From assembly GCF_004770745.1 (NCBI RefSeq), contig NZ_RQGD01000007.1, forward strand, positions 1-25,791: DNA of 25,791 nt, given 5' to 3'. The notes beneath the pieces were generated by a model, which saw only the letters and a list, made by a program, of their open reading frames with translations, had not been told where the DNA came from and made no database searches. The position numbers and the translations under genes are program-made. Within the stretch, counting starts at the first letter, position 1; every line of letters begins with the position of its first letter. Below are positions 7,080-16,338 of the stretch, in pieces. This DNA is from Leptospira ognonensis. Its GTDB lineage: Bacteria; Spirochaetota; Leptospiria; Leptospirales; Leptospiraceae.

Positions 7080-8156
7080 ATGGGTGAAGGTTCGCTCTCA
7101 CAAGACGAAATAGACGCACTTTTACAAGGTGCAGATGATACATTTGATCTATCTTCCCTAAGCCAGGGCTCGTCCGCAGGTGGCGACTCCTTGTCTCCTA
7201 TTGATAGAGATATCATTTCCGATATGGTTGGATCAGCATTTCAAATTGCTGGCAATACGCTTGGTACCATCTTAGCAAAAAATACCCGCTTCATGAATCC
7301 TGCGACTGAGTCGAGTTCGGCGGCAGACATCCAAAAAGAATTTGGATCAAAAACAGTTTGTTTATATTCTAATCTGAGTGGAACGCTTGCAGGTAGAGTC
7401 AGTTTGATTATGGCTCAAGAGAATGCGGCAAAAATTGCAGGCGTGATGATGGGTGGGATGACTCCGCCTGGTCAATTAGACAATGCACAATTACAAACCT
7501 TAAAAGATAGTCTCTCGCCTATCATCGGTACGGTGACAGCACAGATTGGTTTCAAACTCAATGGTTCTATGTCCGGAACTCCGGCGGACATTGCACTCGT
7601 CGATTCTCCAAGAGACCTGCAACTTCCCGATGATAATAACCTAGTGAAGACGACATTAAGTCTTAATATTGATAGTGTAGGATCGTTTAAAGTATACTAT
7701 ATATTGAGTCTAGGTATGGCGCAGAGTATTTTGGACATCCAAAAGGGTGGTGGTCCCAAAGCGGTTCCTGGTGGTGGTGGCATGAATGTCGCTGTTCCTG
7801 GTGGCGGTGGAATGGGTATGGGTATGGCGCAGAGTTCCGTCGGAATCAAGGGAGTTAATTTCCCTTCGCTTGCGACTGCTGGTGCAGGACCTGGTCAAAC
7901 CAATTTAAATCTTCTTATGGACGTTCAAATGGCACTCACTGTGGAGCTTGGGCGTACGAAAATGTATATTAAAGACATCCTAGGACTCGGTGAAGGATCC
8001 ATCATCGAATTGGATAAGTTAGCTGGTGAGCCTGTCGACTTACTTGTGAATGGAAAGCTAATTGCGAAGGGTGAGGTTGTGGTCATCGATGAAAACTTCG
8101 GTGTTCGTGTAACGGATATAGTAAGCCCGACAGATAGACTCAAAGGCGAAAAATGA
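7080..8156 (+). CDS. fliY: Flagellar motor switch protein FliY/FliN
   Basis: The 358-residue protein belongs to the flagellar C-ring, which sets rotation direction and binds export components. It begins with LSQDEIDALLQG (6-17), the FliM/FliY N-terminal motif that usually binds phospho-CheY. Residues ~40-220 form a CheC-like middle domain (NLSGTLAGRVSLIM, then LKDSLSPIIGTVTAQIG). A Gly/Met/Pro-rich linker covers ~222-275, and a C-terminal SpoA/FliN domain covers ~278-352 (VQMALTVELGRTKMYIKDIL, then GEVVVIDENFGVRVTDI). The architecture is that of FliY rather than the short FliN, though databases often name such proteins FliN. It is the first gene of the flagellar operon and overlaps fliO by 4 bases. 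Confidence 0.92.
   Translation: MGEGSLSQDEIDALLQGADDTFDLSSLSQGSSAGGDSLSPIDRDIISDMVGSAFQIAGNTLGTILAKNTRFMNPATESSSAADIQKEFGSKTVCLYSNLSGTLAGRVSLIMAQENAAKIAGVMMGGMTPPGQLDNAQLQTLKDSLSPIIGTVTAQIGFKLNGSMSGTPADIALVDSPRDLQLPDDNNLVKTTLSLNIDSVGSFKVYYILSLGMAQSILDIQKGGGPKAVPGGGGMNVAVPGGGGMGMGMAQSSVGIKGVNFPSLATAGAGPGQTNLNLLMDVQMALTVELGRTKMYIKDILGLGEGSIIELDKLAGEPVDLLVNGKLIAKGEVVVIDENFGVRVTDIVSPTDRLKGEK
7761..7814 (+). repeat. Short in-frame tandem repeat in the fliY linker
   Basis: Two copies of a unit encoding AVPGGGGM occur with a period of 30 bases (7761-7784 and 7791-7814), followed by GMGMGM. They form a flexible glycine/methionine hinge before the SpoA domain. Synonymous differences between the copies show that they are not a very recent duplication. 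Confidence 0.75.
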
Positions 8157-8905
8157 TCAGAAATCAAAAGAAAGGCAGAATAAGAGTAGGGGTACTTATG
8201 TACACTACATGCTATCTTTTGTCGTCCTCTTTCCTTTCCACTAATCTTCTCGCCCAATCGGGTACCAACCAAAAAGAATTAGACCAGATTTTACGAAACG
8301 AACTCGGGATTACTGAAAATAAACCGAAAGTAGACACGCCAACTAATGAAGAGAAAAAATCGCTCCCGACCGAAACGAATCCCATTCAGGAGCGTTATGC
8401 GGAAACCGAAGATTCCCCTTCAGCTACTTGGATTTTACTAAAAATACTTTTTGTCTTATCGATACTTGTCGCCGCTGGCTATTTTCTCGTTCAAAAAATG
8501 CAGATCTCGAAAGCTTCTCGTTACCCGGTGAAAGGTTTCATGAAGGTACTTTCTACGTTATCTTTATCTCCCAGCCAGTCCCTTCAAATTGTTGAAGTTG
8601 GCAATCGTTTATTGGTATTAGGTGTTGCGGAGGGGGCGGTAAACTTAGTTACAGAAATAAACTCTCCAGAAGAAAAATCGGAAATCAATAAAATGAAAAC
8701 TGAGGCAGATCCCTATGTGCCTAACTTTCTAGAGACGATGCTCGCTAGCCTTCAGTCGAAGGCCCAAACCAAAAAAATCCGCATTAACAAAAATTTGATG
8801 GAAGCTTCTGATATTGAGACCAATGCAGATGTCCAAAGAAGAGCCCGTGAAAGTTTAGAACGCTTGAGAAAGCATAGAGAACTTCTAGAAGGCGGTTCCT
8901 CATGA
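8153..8905 (+). CDS. fliO: Flagellar biosynthesis protein FliO
   Basis: FliO assists assembly of the FliP ring in the flagellar export gate. This 250-residue protein has an N-terminal signal-like hydrophobic stretch (residues ~11-34, ending LLAQS) and a polar, low-complexity segment to ~90. One membrane helix follows ([10 protein letters not shown] through ~114), then the FliO domain ([27 protein letters not shown], here ~123-149, then [17 protein letters not shown]). A long charged C-terminal tail extends to residue 250, longer than in many FliO proteins. FliO diverges quickly, so the call rests on this layout and on position between fliY and fliP. It overlaps both neighbours by 4 bases. Confidence 0.85.
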   Translation: MIRNQKKGRIRVGVLMYTTCYLLSSSFLSTNLLAQSGTNQKELDQILRNELGITENKPKVDTPTNEEKKSLPTETNPIQERYAETEDSPSATWILLKILFVLSILVAAGYFLVQKMQISKASRYPVKGFMKVLSTLSLSPSQSLQIVEVGNRLLVLGVAEGAVNLVTEINSPEEKSEINKMKTEADPYVPNFLETMLASLQSKAQTKKIRINKNLMEASDIETNADVQRRARESLERLRKHRELLEGGSS

Positions 8906-9720
8906 AACTAGCGCTAAGTGCTGACCAGCGAAAAATCATTTTTTATTTCCTCGTCATTTTTTTTAGTTTATCGACGGTTAGTTTTGTTCCTACCGAACTT
9001 ATGGCCCAAGCAACGGGCAGTAAAGGAACGAAAATACCTATACCTAATTTATCCTTCAATGTAAACGAGGCAAAAGGTCCGAAAGAAACGAGTCTTTCAT
9101 TGATGATCTTATTTTTAGTGACCATTCTCTCTCTGGCCCCTGCCATTGTTATGAGTGTGACATCATTTACAAAAGTCGTCATTGTATTTGACTTCGTAAG
9201 ACGTGCTCTTTCTTTACAGAATCTACCACCTAATCAGGTAATGATGGGATTGGCGCTATTCGTGACATTTTTTATCATGGCGCCTACAATCGGTAAGATC
9301 AATGACCAAGCGCTGCAGCCATATCTTAATGGTAAGATAGACCAATCAGAGTTTATGGAAACGGGAATTAAACCGCTACGTGAATTTATGATACGCCAAT
9401 TAGGGAAAGACGGTGCTAAGGATGTCGCACTTTTTTTAAGGATCGGGAAAGTGCAGAATGTGAAATCATTTGATGATGTGCCCTCTTATGTGCTTGTTCC
9501 AGCTTTCATGCTTTCTGAAATTAAGAAGGCCTTTATTATAGGCATTTATATATTTATACCATTTATCGTCATCGATCTAATTGTTGCTTCGGCCTTACTT
9601 GCCATGGGTTTTATGATGTTACCTCCGGTAATGATCTCACTTCCATTAAAACTGATTCTATTTATTCTGATTGATGGGTGGAATTTACTCGTTCTTGAGT
9701 TAGTAAGGAGTTACAAATGA
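8902..9720 (+). CDS. fliP: Flagellar export gate protein FliP
   Basis: FliP forms the pentameric core of the export gate pore in the inner membrane together with FliQ and FliR. The 272-residue sequence has a cleavable-signal-like N-terminus (residues ~11-35, ending LMAQA), as FliP usually does. The first core helices contain [19 protein letters not shown] and [21 protein letters not shown], which are highly conserved, and [12 protein letters not shown] is the second family signature. The C-terminus carries [16 protein letters not shown]. Length is normal. It overlaps fliO and fliQ by 4 bases each, so the export genes are tightly coupled. Confidence 0.96.
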   Translation: MKLALSADQRKIIFYFLVIFFSLSTVSFVPTELMAQATGSKGTKIPIPNLSFNVNEAKGPKETSLSLMILFLVTILSLAPAIVMSVTSFTKVVIVFDFVRRALSLQNLPPNQVMMGLALFVTFFIMAPTIGKINDQALQPYLNGKIDQSEFMETGIKPLREFMIRQLGKDGAKDVALFLRIGKVQNVKSFDDVPSYVLVPAFMLSEIKKAFIIGIYIFIPFIVIDLIVASALLAMGFMMLPPVMISLPLKLILFILIDGWNLLVLELVRSYK

Positions 9721-9980
9721 CGGAAGTAGATGTAGTCAATTTGATCCGTGAAGCATTTATTGTGACACTCAAAATCTCGAGCCCGATTCTGATTACTGCA
9801 CTTGTTGTAGGTCTCATCGTGGGTATTTTGCAAACAACTACGTCAATCCAAGAACCGACAATTGCTTTTGTTCCGAAACTAGTATCAATTTTTGCAGTCA
9901 TTGTTTTCTTTTCGGCTTGGATGGTACGAGTGATGACTGACTACACAAGAGAAATTTTTTTTATGATAGAAAAGATATGA
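9717..9980 (+). CDS. fliQ: Flagellar export gate protein FliQ
   Basis: This 87-residue protein has two membrane helices separated by a conserved loop, the normal FliQ layout. The first helix includes [20 protein letters not shown]. The loop reads [17 protein letters not shown], the family signature, and the second helix follows ([14 protein letters not shown]). Several copies of FliQ wrap the FliP-FliR ring in the export gate. It overlaps fliP by 4 bases and ends 1 base before fliR. Confidence 0.95.
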   Translation: MTEVDVVNLIREAFIVTLKISSPILITALVVGLIVGILQTTTSIQEPTIAFVPKLVSIFAVIVFFSAWMVRVMTDYTREIFFMIEKI

Positions 9981-9981
9981 T

Positions 9982-10764
9982 ATGGAAGTATTTCTCGACC
10001 ACTTCCAATCTTTCCTATTCGTTTTAGCTAGACTACTTGGCTTATTTTTAGTCGCGCCCTTTTTCTCTTCTGATTCCATTTCATTTACGTTAAAGATGAT
10101 TTTTTCCTTCATGATTTCGCTCATTGTTTACCCGATTGTCGCGCGTTATATGCCGCAAATCCCCGGGCATATGGTTAATTATGGAATCATAGTTATTTCT
10201 GAACTATTGATAGGAGTCATCATTGGCTTTATCGTTTCGATTGTGTTTGCCTCCTTCCAGATGGCCGGTGAATTTTTTAACAACCAAATCGGTTTTGGTT
10301 ATACGGAAATCTTAGATCCAATCACTCAAAATTCACTTCCTGCAATTGGAACGATTAAGAATTTAATGGCCACCGCCATATTTTTAGTAATTGGTGCCCA
10401 TCGGTTTTTAATCGAGACGATTTCTTATTCTTTTGAGAAGATACAAATTCTAAGTTTTACAGCCCAAGTTAATAAAGGTCTACTTCATATTTTGCAAGAG
10501 TCCATAGGGGCCATGTTTGTTGTCGCATTTAAGATCGCATTGCCAGTCATGGGGATATTATTTCTTGTTAGTTTGGCAGAGGGGCTTATGGGAAAAGCTG
10601 CTCAGCAAATGAACGTTATGTCATTGTCTTTCCCATTAAAAGTGTTTATTGGAACGTTGACATTGATTGCCACACTTACATTCATAAGCTCTCAAATGGT
10701 GCAGGGAATTCAGATCTCATTGGATAAGGCTACCTTAATCGTAAGAGAGTGGCCTAAACAATGA
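9982..10764 (+). CDS. fliR: Flagellar export gate protein FliR
   Basis: The 260-residue protein has about six membrane helices and normal FliR length. Conserved features include the early segment FVLARLLGLFLVAPFFSS, GEFFNNQIGFGY with its polar glycine-rich motif near residue 94, and LPVMGILFLVSLAEGLMGKAAQQMNVMSLSFPLK, here spanning about residues 184-217, whose 'GL-x-x-R/K-x-x-PQMNV' is the FliR signature. FliR supplies one subunit of the FliP5-FliQ4-FliR1 gate. It starts 1 base after fliQ and overlaps flhB by 4 bases. Confidence 0.95.
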   Translation: MEVFLDHFQSFLFVLARLLGLFLVAPFFSSDSISFTLKMIFSFMISLIVYPIVARYMPQIPGHMVNYGIIVISELLIGVIIGFIVSIVFASFQMAGEFFNNQIGFGYTEILDPITQNSLPAIGTIKNLMATAIFLVIGAHRFLIETISYSFEKIQILSFTAQVNKGLLHILQESIGAMFVVAFKIALPVMGILFLVSLAEGLMGKAAQQMNVMSLSFPLKVFIGTLTLIATLTFISSQMVQGIQISLDKATLIVREWPKQ

Positions 10765-11882
10765 CAGCTGAAGAGATTTATAAGAATCCTTATTTTTCCA
10801 TTCAGCTTCAACTTTTTGCTGCAGAAGATGAAGGCAGAACAGAACCACCCAGTGAGAGAAGAAGAAGAGAAGAAAGAGAGAAGGGGAATGTACCTAAGTC
10901 TCCAGAAGTAGCCTCTGTTTTGGTTTTGCTTGGTGGTACTGCCACCTTATATATATTTGGTGAAAAATTCATTAAAAATACTGCTGTTTTTATCAAGAAA
11001 TATTTAGCAATGGGCGTCACGAGAGATCAGTTCGGTGCAGAGGAATTCCGAGTGATGATGGCGATGGTTGCCACCGATTTTTTTAATCTTCTCTGGCCAA
11101 TTCTTGCGATCACAATTGTATTTGCAATCATCGGAAATGTAATCCAGGTCGGGTTTATGTTCACTCCACAGGCGTTAGCATTCCGTTTTGATCGGATTAC
11201 GCCTAACTTCAAACGTGTTTTGCCGAATCGACAAACCATGTTTAATCTGGTAAAGTCCTTGGCTAAGGTGATCCTGATAGGGTTTATCAGTTATATTTTG
11301 ATTTCAGGAGATTTTTTAAAGATTTTACTGACTGGAAATATGGGTGTGATGGAATCTATCTCTCTCATTTCCTATTCGGGTTTTAAGATCATGATGACCG
11401 TAGGTATTTTGTTACTTGCGATTGCAATGGCCGACTTCTTTTTCCAAAAATTTGAATTTGAAGAATCTTTAAAACAAACTCCTAGTGAAGCAAAGCGCGA
11501 AATGAAGGATGATGGTGGTGACCCCGTTTTAAAAAATCGTCGGATGCAGCTTGCGCGGGAAATGATGCAAGGCAATATGTTGCGCGAAGTTCCGAAAGCT
11601 GATGTCGTGATTACAAATCCAACTCACTATTCTGTCGCCCTTGCCTATGAGATGGGCAGAGATATTGCCCCGAGAGTGATCGCAAAAGGGGAAAACCGAC
11701 TAGCACTGGAGATACGAAGGATAGCACGTGAAAACGATGTGCCGATTGTAGAAAGCCCCCAACATGCTAGATTATTGTATAAAGAAGTGGAAGTGGGACA
11801 AGAGATCCCAGGTGAGTTCTTTGATGCAGTTTCAAAGATTCTGATGACACTTGAAAAGTTCAAACGTAAGATGAGCAGGTAG
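10761..11882 (+). CDS. flhB: Flagellar export switch protein FlhB
   Basis: FlhB controls substrate-class switching of the flagellar export machine. The 373-residue protein has the conserved N-terminal basic segment ([18 protein letters not shown]), four membrane helices between ~50 and ~225, a charged linker ([14 protein letters not shown]) and a C-terminal cytoplasmic domain. The autocleavage motif NPTH lies at residues 286-289 in [14 protein letters not shown], with cleavage expected between Asn286 and Pro287. The N-terminus is about 20 residues longer than in enteric FlhB (ahead of [10 protein letters not shown]). It overlaps fliR by 4 bases and ends 2 bases before flhA. Confidence 0.96.
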   Translation: MTAEEIYKNPYFSIQLQLFAAEDEGRTEPPSERRRREEREKGNVPKSPEVASVLVLLGGTATLYIFGEKFIKNTAVFIKKYLAMGVTRDQFGAEEFRVMMAMVATDFFNLLWPILAITIVFAIIGNVIQVGFMFTPQALAFRFDRITPNFKRVLPNRQTMFNLVKSLAKVILIGFISYILISGDFLKILLTGNMGVMESISLISYSGFKIMMTVGILLLAIAMADFFFQKFEFEESLKQTPSEAKREMKDDGGDPVLKNRRMQLAREMMQGNMLREVPKADVVITNPTHYSVALAYEMGRDIAPRVIAKGENRLALEIRRIARENDVPIVESPQHARLLYKEVEVGQEIPGEFFDAVSKILMTLEKFKRKMSR

Positions 11883-11884
11883 AA

Positions 11885-13999
11885 ATGAATATCAGAGATT
11901 TATTAAAACAATCGGATCTAATTCTTGGAGTAGGCGTACTTGTGATACTAGGGATGTTGATTGTCCCGTTACCTGGTTTCATATTGGATGTTCTTCTTGT
12001 TTTTAGTCTTGGACTCGGTCTATTGATTCTACTTACCGCTTTATCGGTTACTGAACCTAGTGAGTTTTCAATTTTTCCGAGCTTGCTTCTCATTACCACC
12101 TTGTTTCGATTGGCATTGAACGTTTCAACAACTAGGTCGATCTTATCTAAAGGTCCAGCTATGAACTCAAGCGTCATTGAAGCCTTTGGAACCTTCGTTG
12201 TGGGTGGAGAAGCGGGTCTTGGCAAGTATGTCGTAGGACTTATCATCTTTATCATCTTAACGATTGTGCAGGTGATGGTCATCACTCGTGGTGCGACTCG
12301 GATCTCCGAAGTTGCTGCCAGATTTACGTTGGATGGTTTGCCACAGAAACAAATGTCCATTGATATGGAACTCAATAGTGGTGCCATTACCGAACAAGAA
12401 GCCAAAATCAAACGAGACAAGCTCCAGCGCGAAGTGAACTTTTACGGGGCTATGGATGGAGCTTCAAAATTCGTTCAAGGTGACGTTCGAGCGGGTCTAA
12501 TCATTACCGCCATCAATTTGATAGGTGGGGTTATCATAGGTTCTACGATTCGTGGAGAATCCTTTCTGATTGCCATTGAAACCTATGGAAAGTTTACCAT
12601 AGGTGATGGTCTGGTATCGCAAATTCCTGGTCTACTTTCAACGACTGCAACTGGTATCATTGTGACCCGTTCGAGTTCAGAAAAAAAACTAACAAGTGAA
12701 ATCAAAGACCAACTGTTTGGAAATGCTCGAACACTCTATGTGGTTTCGGGTGCACTCGCCCTTGCGAGCTTGATTCCTGGCCTTCCCTTTTTCTCGCTAA
12801 TGTTTCTCTCTGCAGGTATCGGATACTTAGGCTATTCGATCGAACGTGTTGCTAAAGAAGAGATCAAAAAAATAGAAACGGTTTCCCAGGAAAAAGTATC
12901 TGAACGAAAACCAGAAAACTATATCAAAGAGATCACAGTCGAAGCGATACAAGTAGAACTTGGCAGGGACCTACTACCACTTGTGGATGCATCTTCTGGA
13001 GGACATTTGCTCGAGCAAATTGCAAATACGCGTAAAAAATTTGCAACTGACTTTGGATTGGTCATCCCGGCAATCCGGATTGTAGACAATTTAGAGATTT
13101 CTCATGATAATTATGCGATAAAGATCAATGGTGTGGTTGTTGGTCAATCCGTAGTAAAAGCAGACCGACTCATGGCGATGAATACCTCTCAAAGAGAACT
13201 TGAGGCGATTGCAGGTGAAAATTTTACGGAACCTGCTTTTGGCATGAAAGCAATTTGGATAGACCCAAATACTAGACCCGATGTCGAAAACAAAGGTTAC
13301 ACGGTTGTTGATCCGTCCACAGTCATTATCACTCATTTGAAAGAACTGATTTCTACCTTCGCATCTCAACTTTTAGGTCGCGAGGAAGTAAAAGCACTTC
13401 TTGAGCATCTCCGCCAAACGCATCCAACACTTGTACAAGAGTTAGATTATGACAAAGGCGGACGACTTGGGGTGATCCAGCAAACACTTCAAAATCTCCT
13501 TTCGGAAGGCTTATCTATCAAAAACCTTCCCAAAATTATGGAAGCGATTGCAAATAATTTACCGAAGTCCAATGAACCATATTTTCTCTCGGAAGCAGTG
13601 CGACAGTCTATCTCTCGTCAGATCGTAAATGATTTTCTATCAGCCGATGGAAAACTTCATGTGGTAACCATTGATCCAAGAATTATGGATCGTATGAACC
13701 GAAGTTTGGTGCGTGATGAAGTTGATGGAAATAATATCATCATCCTTCCAAACGAGATACGAATTCGAGTCATGGAATCTGTCTTTGCAGAACTTCAAAA
13801 AGCTGCCGAAGACGGAAGATTCTTAATTTTTGTTATCTCTCGTATCCTTCGCCAACCTTTTGCTTTCTTCTTGGCGAAAGAGTTGCCTCCAAGAAACTTT
13901 GCAGTAATTGCGTCGGAAGAAATCCAGCGTGGAGTTCCGACAGAAATATCCTCCGTTCTCACGCTTGTAACAAAGGAGGAACAACCTCAGGAAGCCTAA
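11885..13999 (+). CDS. flhA: Flagellar export gate protein FlhA
   Basis: FlhA forms the nonameric ring of the export gate, couples export to the proton motive force and docks chaperone-substrate complexes. The 704-residue length is typical. Eight membrane helices occupy ~10-320. The family signatures are intact: [18 protein letters not shown] (73-90), [20 protein letters not shown] (139-158) with the conserved FHIPEP loop, and [15 protein letters not shown] (186-200). The cytoplasmic domain (~345-690) includes DPRIMDRM and a late [15 protein letters not shown] segment. AGG at 11877-11879 precedes the ATG. In Borrelia and Treponema flhF usually follows flhA; here dusA does. Confidence 0.96.
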   Translation: MNIRDLLKQSDLILGVGVLVILGMLIVPLPGFILDVLLVFSLGLGLLILLTALSVTEPSEFSIFPSLLLITTLFRLALNVSTTRSILSKGPAMNSSVIEAFGTFVVGGEAGLGKYVVGLIIFIILTIVQVMVITRGATRISEVAARFTLDGLPQKQMSIDMELNSGAITEQEAKIKRDKLQREVNFYGAMDGASKFVQGDVRAGLIITAINLIGGVIIGSTIRGESFLIAIETYGKFTIGDGLVSQIPGLLSTTATGIIVTRSSSEKKLTSEIKDQLFGNARTLYVVSGALALASLIPGLPFFSLMFLSAGIGYLGYSIERVAKEEIKKIETVSQEKVSERKPENYIKEITVEAIQVELGRDLLPLVDASSGGHLLEQIANTRKKFATDFGLVIPAIRIVDNLEISHDNYAIKINGVVVGQSVVKADRLMAMNTSQRELEAIAGENFTEPAFGMKAIWIDPNTRPDVENKGYTVVDPSTVIITHLKELISTFASQLLGREEVKALLEHLRQTHPTLVQELDYDKGGRLGVIQQTLQNLLSEGLSIKNLPKIMEAIANNLPKSNEPYFLSEAVRQSISRQIVNDFLSADGKLHVVTIDPRIMDRMNRSLVRDEVDGNNIIILPNEIRIRVMESVFAELQKAAEDGRFLIFVISRILRQPFAFFLAKELPPRNFAVIASEEIQRGVPTEISSVLTLVTKEEQPQEA

Positions 14000-14004
14000 C
14001 ATAA

Positions 14005-14988
14005 ATGGAAAATACCGTGATTCCCGCCTACCGAATGTCTATCGCACCCATGATGGACTGGACCGATAGGCATTACCGGTATTTTATGAGGTTACTTACG
14101 AAAAGAACTCTTCTTTATACGGAGATGGTAACAACTGGAGCCATTTTACGCAATGATCGCAGAGAGCAGTTTCTTAGTTATTCTCCTGAAGAACTTCCTC
14201 TCGCCTTACAGTTAGGTGGTGATGATCCAGTTGCATTAGCGGAATGTGCTCAAATCGGAGAAGATTATGGGTATTCTGAAATCAATCTCAATGTAGGTTG
14301 TCCTTCTGACCGTGTGCAAAGCGGCTCTTTTGGAGCTTGTCTTATGCGAGAACCAAATCGCGTCGCCGAAATGGTTTCATCCTGTAAAAAAGCAACTTCT
14401 CTTCCTGTTACCGTCAAACACCGAATCGGCATCGATGGCAAAGATTCTTTAGACGACCTTTTACATTTCGTTCATACAATCAAGGATGCAGGAGTCGACC
14501 GAATCATCATCCATGCAAGGATTGCCATTCTGGAAGGGCTCTCTCCGGCTGAAAATAGGAAAGTTCCACCCCTCCGTTATGCGGATGTCTATGAGGTCAA
14601 AAAACAATTTCCGGAATTACCTATCATCATCAATGGCGGCATCCTAGATTTTCAAAGCGCACATAAACACATGTTATCTGTTGATGCGGTAATGATCGGA
14701 CGGGCGGCCTATGATAATCCATATCTTTTTGCATCGGCCGATTCCGAGTTTTATTCAGAAAAGGATCCCGGTTTATCGAGAGAAGATGTTTTAATGGAGC
14801 TTGCCAACTACATTGCACGAATGGATACACTGGGTACAAAAGTTCATCATGTTATGAGGCATGTTTTGGGATTATATCATGGTAGGCATGGAGCACGTGC
14901 GTTTCGTAGATTTTTTTCAGAGAAGATGCATGGATCGAATGTTGATAGTAATTTGATCCAAAACTTTCTGAAACTGAAAGTTGTGTAA
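14005..14988 (+). CDS. dusA: tRNA dihydrouridine synthase, DusA type
   Basis: This FMN-dependent enzyme reduces uridines in the D-loop of tRNA. The 327-residue protein is a TIM-barrel Dus with a C-terminal helical domain. Diagnostic motifs are SIAPMMDWTDRHYR (12-25), NVGCPSDRVQSGSFGACLM (96-114) with catalytic Cys99, VKHRIGID (137-144), and GLSPAENRKVPPLRYADVY, which is characteristic of DusA rather than DusB or DusC. IINGGI and MIGRAAYDNP complete the FMN phosphate site. The gene begins 5 bases after flhA, with AGGAAG at 13989-13994 as ribosome binding site, so it is probably transcribed with the flagellar operon. Confidence 0.93.
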   Translation: MENTVIPAYRMSIAPMMDWTDRHYRYFMRLLTKRTLLYTEMVTTGAILRNDRREQFLSYSPEELPLALQLGGDDPVALAECAQIGEDYGYSEINLNVGCPSDRVQSGSFGACLMREPNRVAEMVSSCKKATSLPVTVKHRIGIDGKDSLDDLLHFVHTIKDAGVDRIIIHARIAILEGLSPAENRKVPPLRYADVYEVKKQFPELPIIINGGILDFQSAHKHMLSVDAVMIGRAAYDNPYLFASADSEFYSEKDPGLSREDVLMELANYIARMDTLGTKVHHVMRHVLGLYHGRHGARAFRRFFSEKMHGSNVDSNLIQNFLKLKVV

Positions 14989-15063
14989 AATGTACCTAAA
15001 GTTTCGATTTGAATCTAGGATTTTACGTTGACCAAAGTTTCCTTCGATTTAAATTTTTTACTT

Positions 15064-15465
15064 ATGACATCTCAAACAAAAATGCATCTCTCCACTCGAA
15101 TCGTTCAAGTATCTTTATTCATTGCAGCAGCTATCGCATTGTTTGGTGGTACTTTGCAAATGTATTTAGGAGAACCAGAAACTACGCCTCGGCTCGACAA
15201 TGTGCATAGGTTTATGGCTGGCATTTATTTCTCAATGGGGATTATATGTTTTTGGTCCGCGCTCACGATTCGTAAACAAGACACACTTGTTTATCTCATT
15301 GCTTTTGGAATAGGATTTGCTGCTCTCGGAAGACTCATTTCGATAAGCATTGTTGGATTGCCTGAACCATCTGCTGTTTGGATTGGTTATCTTGTTCCCG
15401 AGATATTGTTGCCAATGATCTTAATCATTGCAAATCGTATCAGCCTGAGAAATTCCTCCCGCTAA
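15064..15465 (+). CDS. DUF4345 family membrane protein
   Basis: About 133 residues with four predicted membrane helices. The family signature is the loop after the first helix, LDNVHRFMAGIYFSMGI, followed by helices in GFGAALGRLISI-like sequence (here IGFAALGRLISISIVGLP) and a last helix (YLVPEILLPMILIIA). This matches DUF4345, small inner-membrane proteins of unknown function. I chose the ATG at 15064. A TTG at 15028 is in frame and has a TAGGA eight bases upstream, and would add twelve residues; an ATG at 15082 is also possible. It is 75 bases or less from dusA and may be read from the same message. Confidence 0.75.
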   Translation: MTSQTKMHLSTRIVQVSLFIAAAIALFGGTLQMYLGEPETTPRLDNVHRFMAGIYFSMGIICFWSALTIRKQDTLVYLIAFGIGFAALGRLISISIVGLPEPSAVWIGYLVPEILLPMILIIANRISLRNSSR

Positions 15466-15498
15466 TTTTATAAGATTTTGTAGGCCCAATATTTCGAT

Positions 15499-15527
15499 TT
15501 GACAACCCTCATTGTCAGAAGTAAACT
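15499..15527 (+). promoter_or_regulatory. Promoter with overlapping palindromic operator for the Uma2 gene
   Basis: TTGACA (15499-15504), 17 bases, then TAAACT (15522-15527) form a plausible sigma70 promoter. Transcription would begin at about 15534, the A of the ATG, and there is no ribosome binding site, so the mRNA may be leaderless. A perfect inverted repeat TGACAA-N6-TTGTCA (15500-15517) covers the -35 box and spacer, which suggests repressor control. Confidence 0.5.
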
Positions 15528-15533
15528 ATAGCC

Positions 15534-16100
15534 ATGTCAGATTCGCTACTCACAAAAGAATCTCCGAAATACAAAGGCTGGAAGGTAACAAGGGAAGAAT
15601 ACCTGAGTCTGCCCGATGACGGATTCGTCTACGACATGATCGACGGAGTGTTAGTATTGAGTCCTAGTGGATTTTTTGATCATGGTAGTTTGGCTAGTCG
15701 ATTTGGTTACTTTCTTCAATCCTTTTTGGAAAGGATTCCAGTTGGGCAAATGACAACGGAGACAGATATGTTTCTTCCTGACGGTGGAGACGTTCTCCGT
15801 CCTGATATCAGTTTTATATTAAAAGAAAATCTCTCGATCGTGAAAGGACACATTCACGGAGTTCCTGATCTAGTCTGTGAAGTGTTAAGCGATTTCACTC
15901 GCGATCGAGATCTGGGAGTTAAGGCATATCGTTATCTGTTAAATGGCGTAAGGGAATATTGGATCGTTGATCCAAAAGCGAAAGTGATATTTCTTTGGAT
16001 CAACCGAGACAAAAGAGAGTGGGAAAAAAGATCAGCTACAGTTTTGGAGAGCGAACTTGTGAAAGGATTTTCTGTGAAGAGGGAGGAGATGTTTTCGTAG
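15534..16100 (+). CDS. Uma2 (DUF820) family PD-(D/E)XK nuclease-fold protein
   Basis: The 188-residue protein fits the Uma2 family of restriction-endonuclease-fold proteins. Signature parts are REEYLSLPDDGFVYDMIDG near the N-terminus (~20-38; the usual Glu is Asp here), His50 in FFDHG, RPDISF with Asp91, GVPDLVCEVLSDFTRDRDLG with Glu116, Lys130 in the following helix, and GVREYWIVDP (138-147). Putative catalytic residues are therefore present. The family is abundant in cyanobacteria and Leptospira; its biological role is unknown, and links to mobile DNA or defence are speculation. It probably has its own promoter. Codon use does not look strikingly different from neighbours by eye. Confidence 0.87.
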   Translation: MSDSLLTKESPKYKGWKVTREEYLSLPDDGFVYDMIDGVLVLSPSGFFDHGSLASRFGYFLQSFLERIPVGQMTTETDMFLPDGGDVLRPDISFILKENLSIVKGHIHGVPDLVCEVLSDFTRDRDLGVKAYRYLLNGVREYWIVDPKAKVIFLWINRDKREWEKRSATVLESELVKGFSVKREEMFS

Positions 16101-16289
16101 AAATCCATGTTCTACTTGGTAAGGTCATAGATATTTCACAAAATGTAAAATGCTCTCCTGTAATCCGATCCGTTCATTGGAAAAACACCGAATAAGCTAT
16201 TGGAGCTGGAAACTATAATAGAAATTTTGAAACAATATTAGGTTATGTTAATTTAAAATTCCAAAGCCAAACAGATCTATTGAACCTTT

Positions 16290-16295
16290 TATAAT
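16290..16295 (+). promoter_or_regulatory. Candidate -10 box upstream of the 158-residue unknown gene
   Basis: A perfect TATAAT lies about 44 bases before the ATG at 16339 in a very AT-rich gap (16101-16338). No good -35 box is found at 16-18 bases spacing, so this may be chance. Confidence 0.25.
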
Positions 16296-16338
16296 TAAAA
16301 TTTTTCGGTCGCAAGTTAAAAGAAGAGGGATGTTTTTT

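Noticed and set aside
7925..8272. 115-codon minus-strand frame at the fliY/fliO junction
   Set aside because: It crosses two well-supported plus-strand genes and has Ser/Pro-rich shadow composition.
11860..12420. 186-codon open frame on the minus strand
   Set aside because: It is antisense to the strongly conserved start of flhA; the translation is low in recognisable structure, rich in Thr/Ser/Pro, and is explained by codon bias of flhA.
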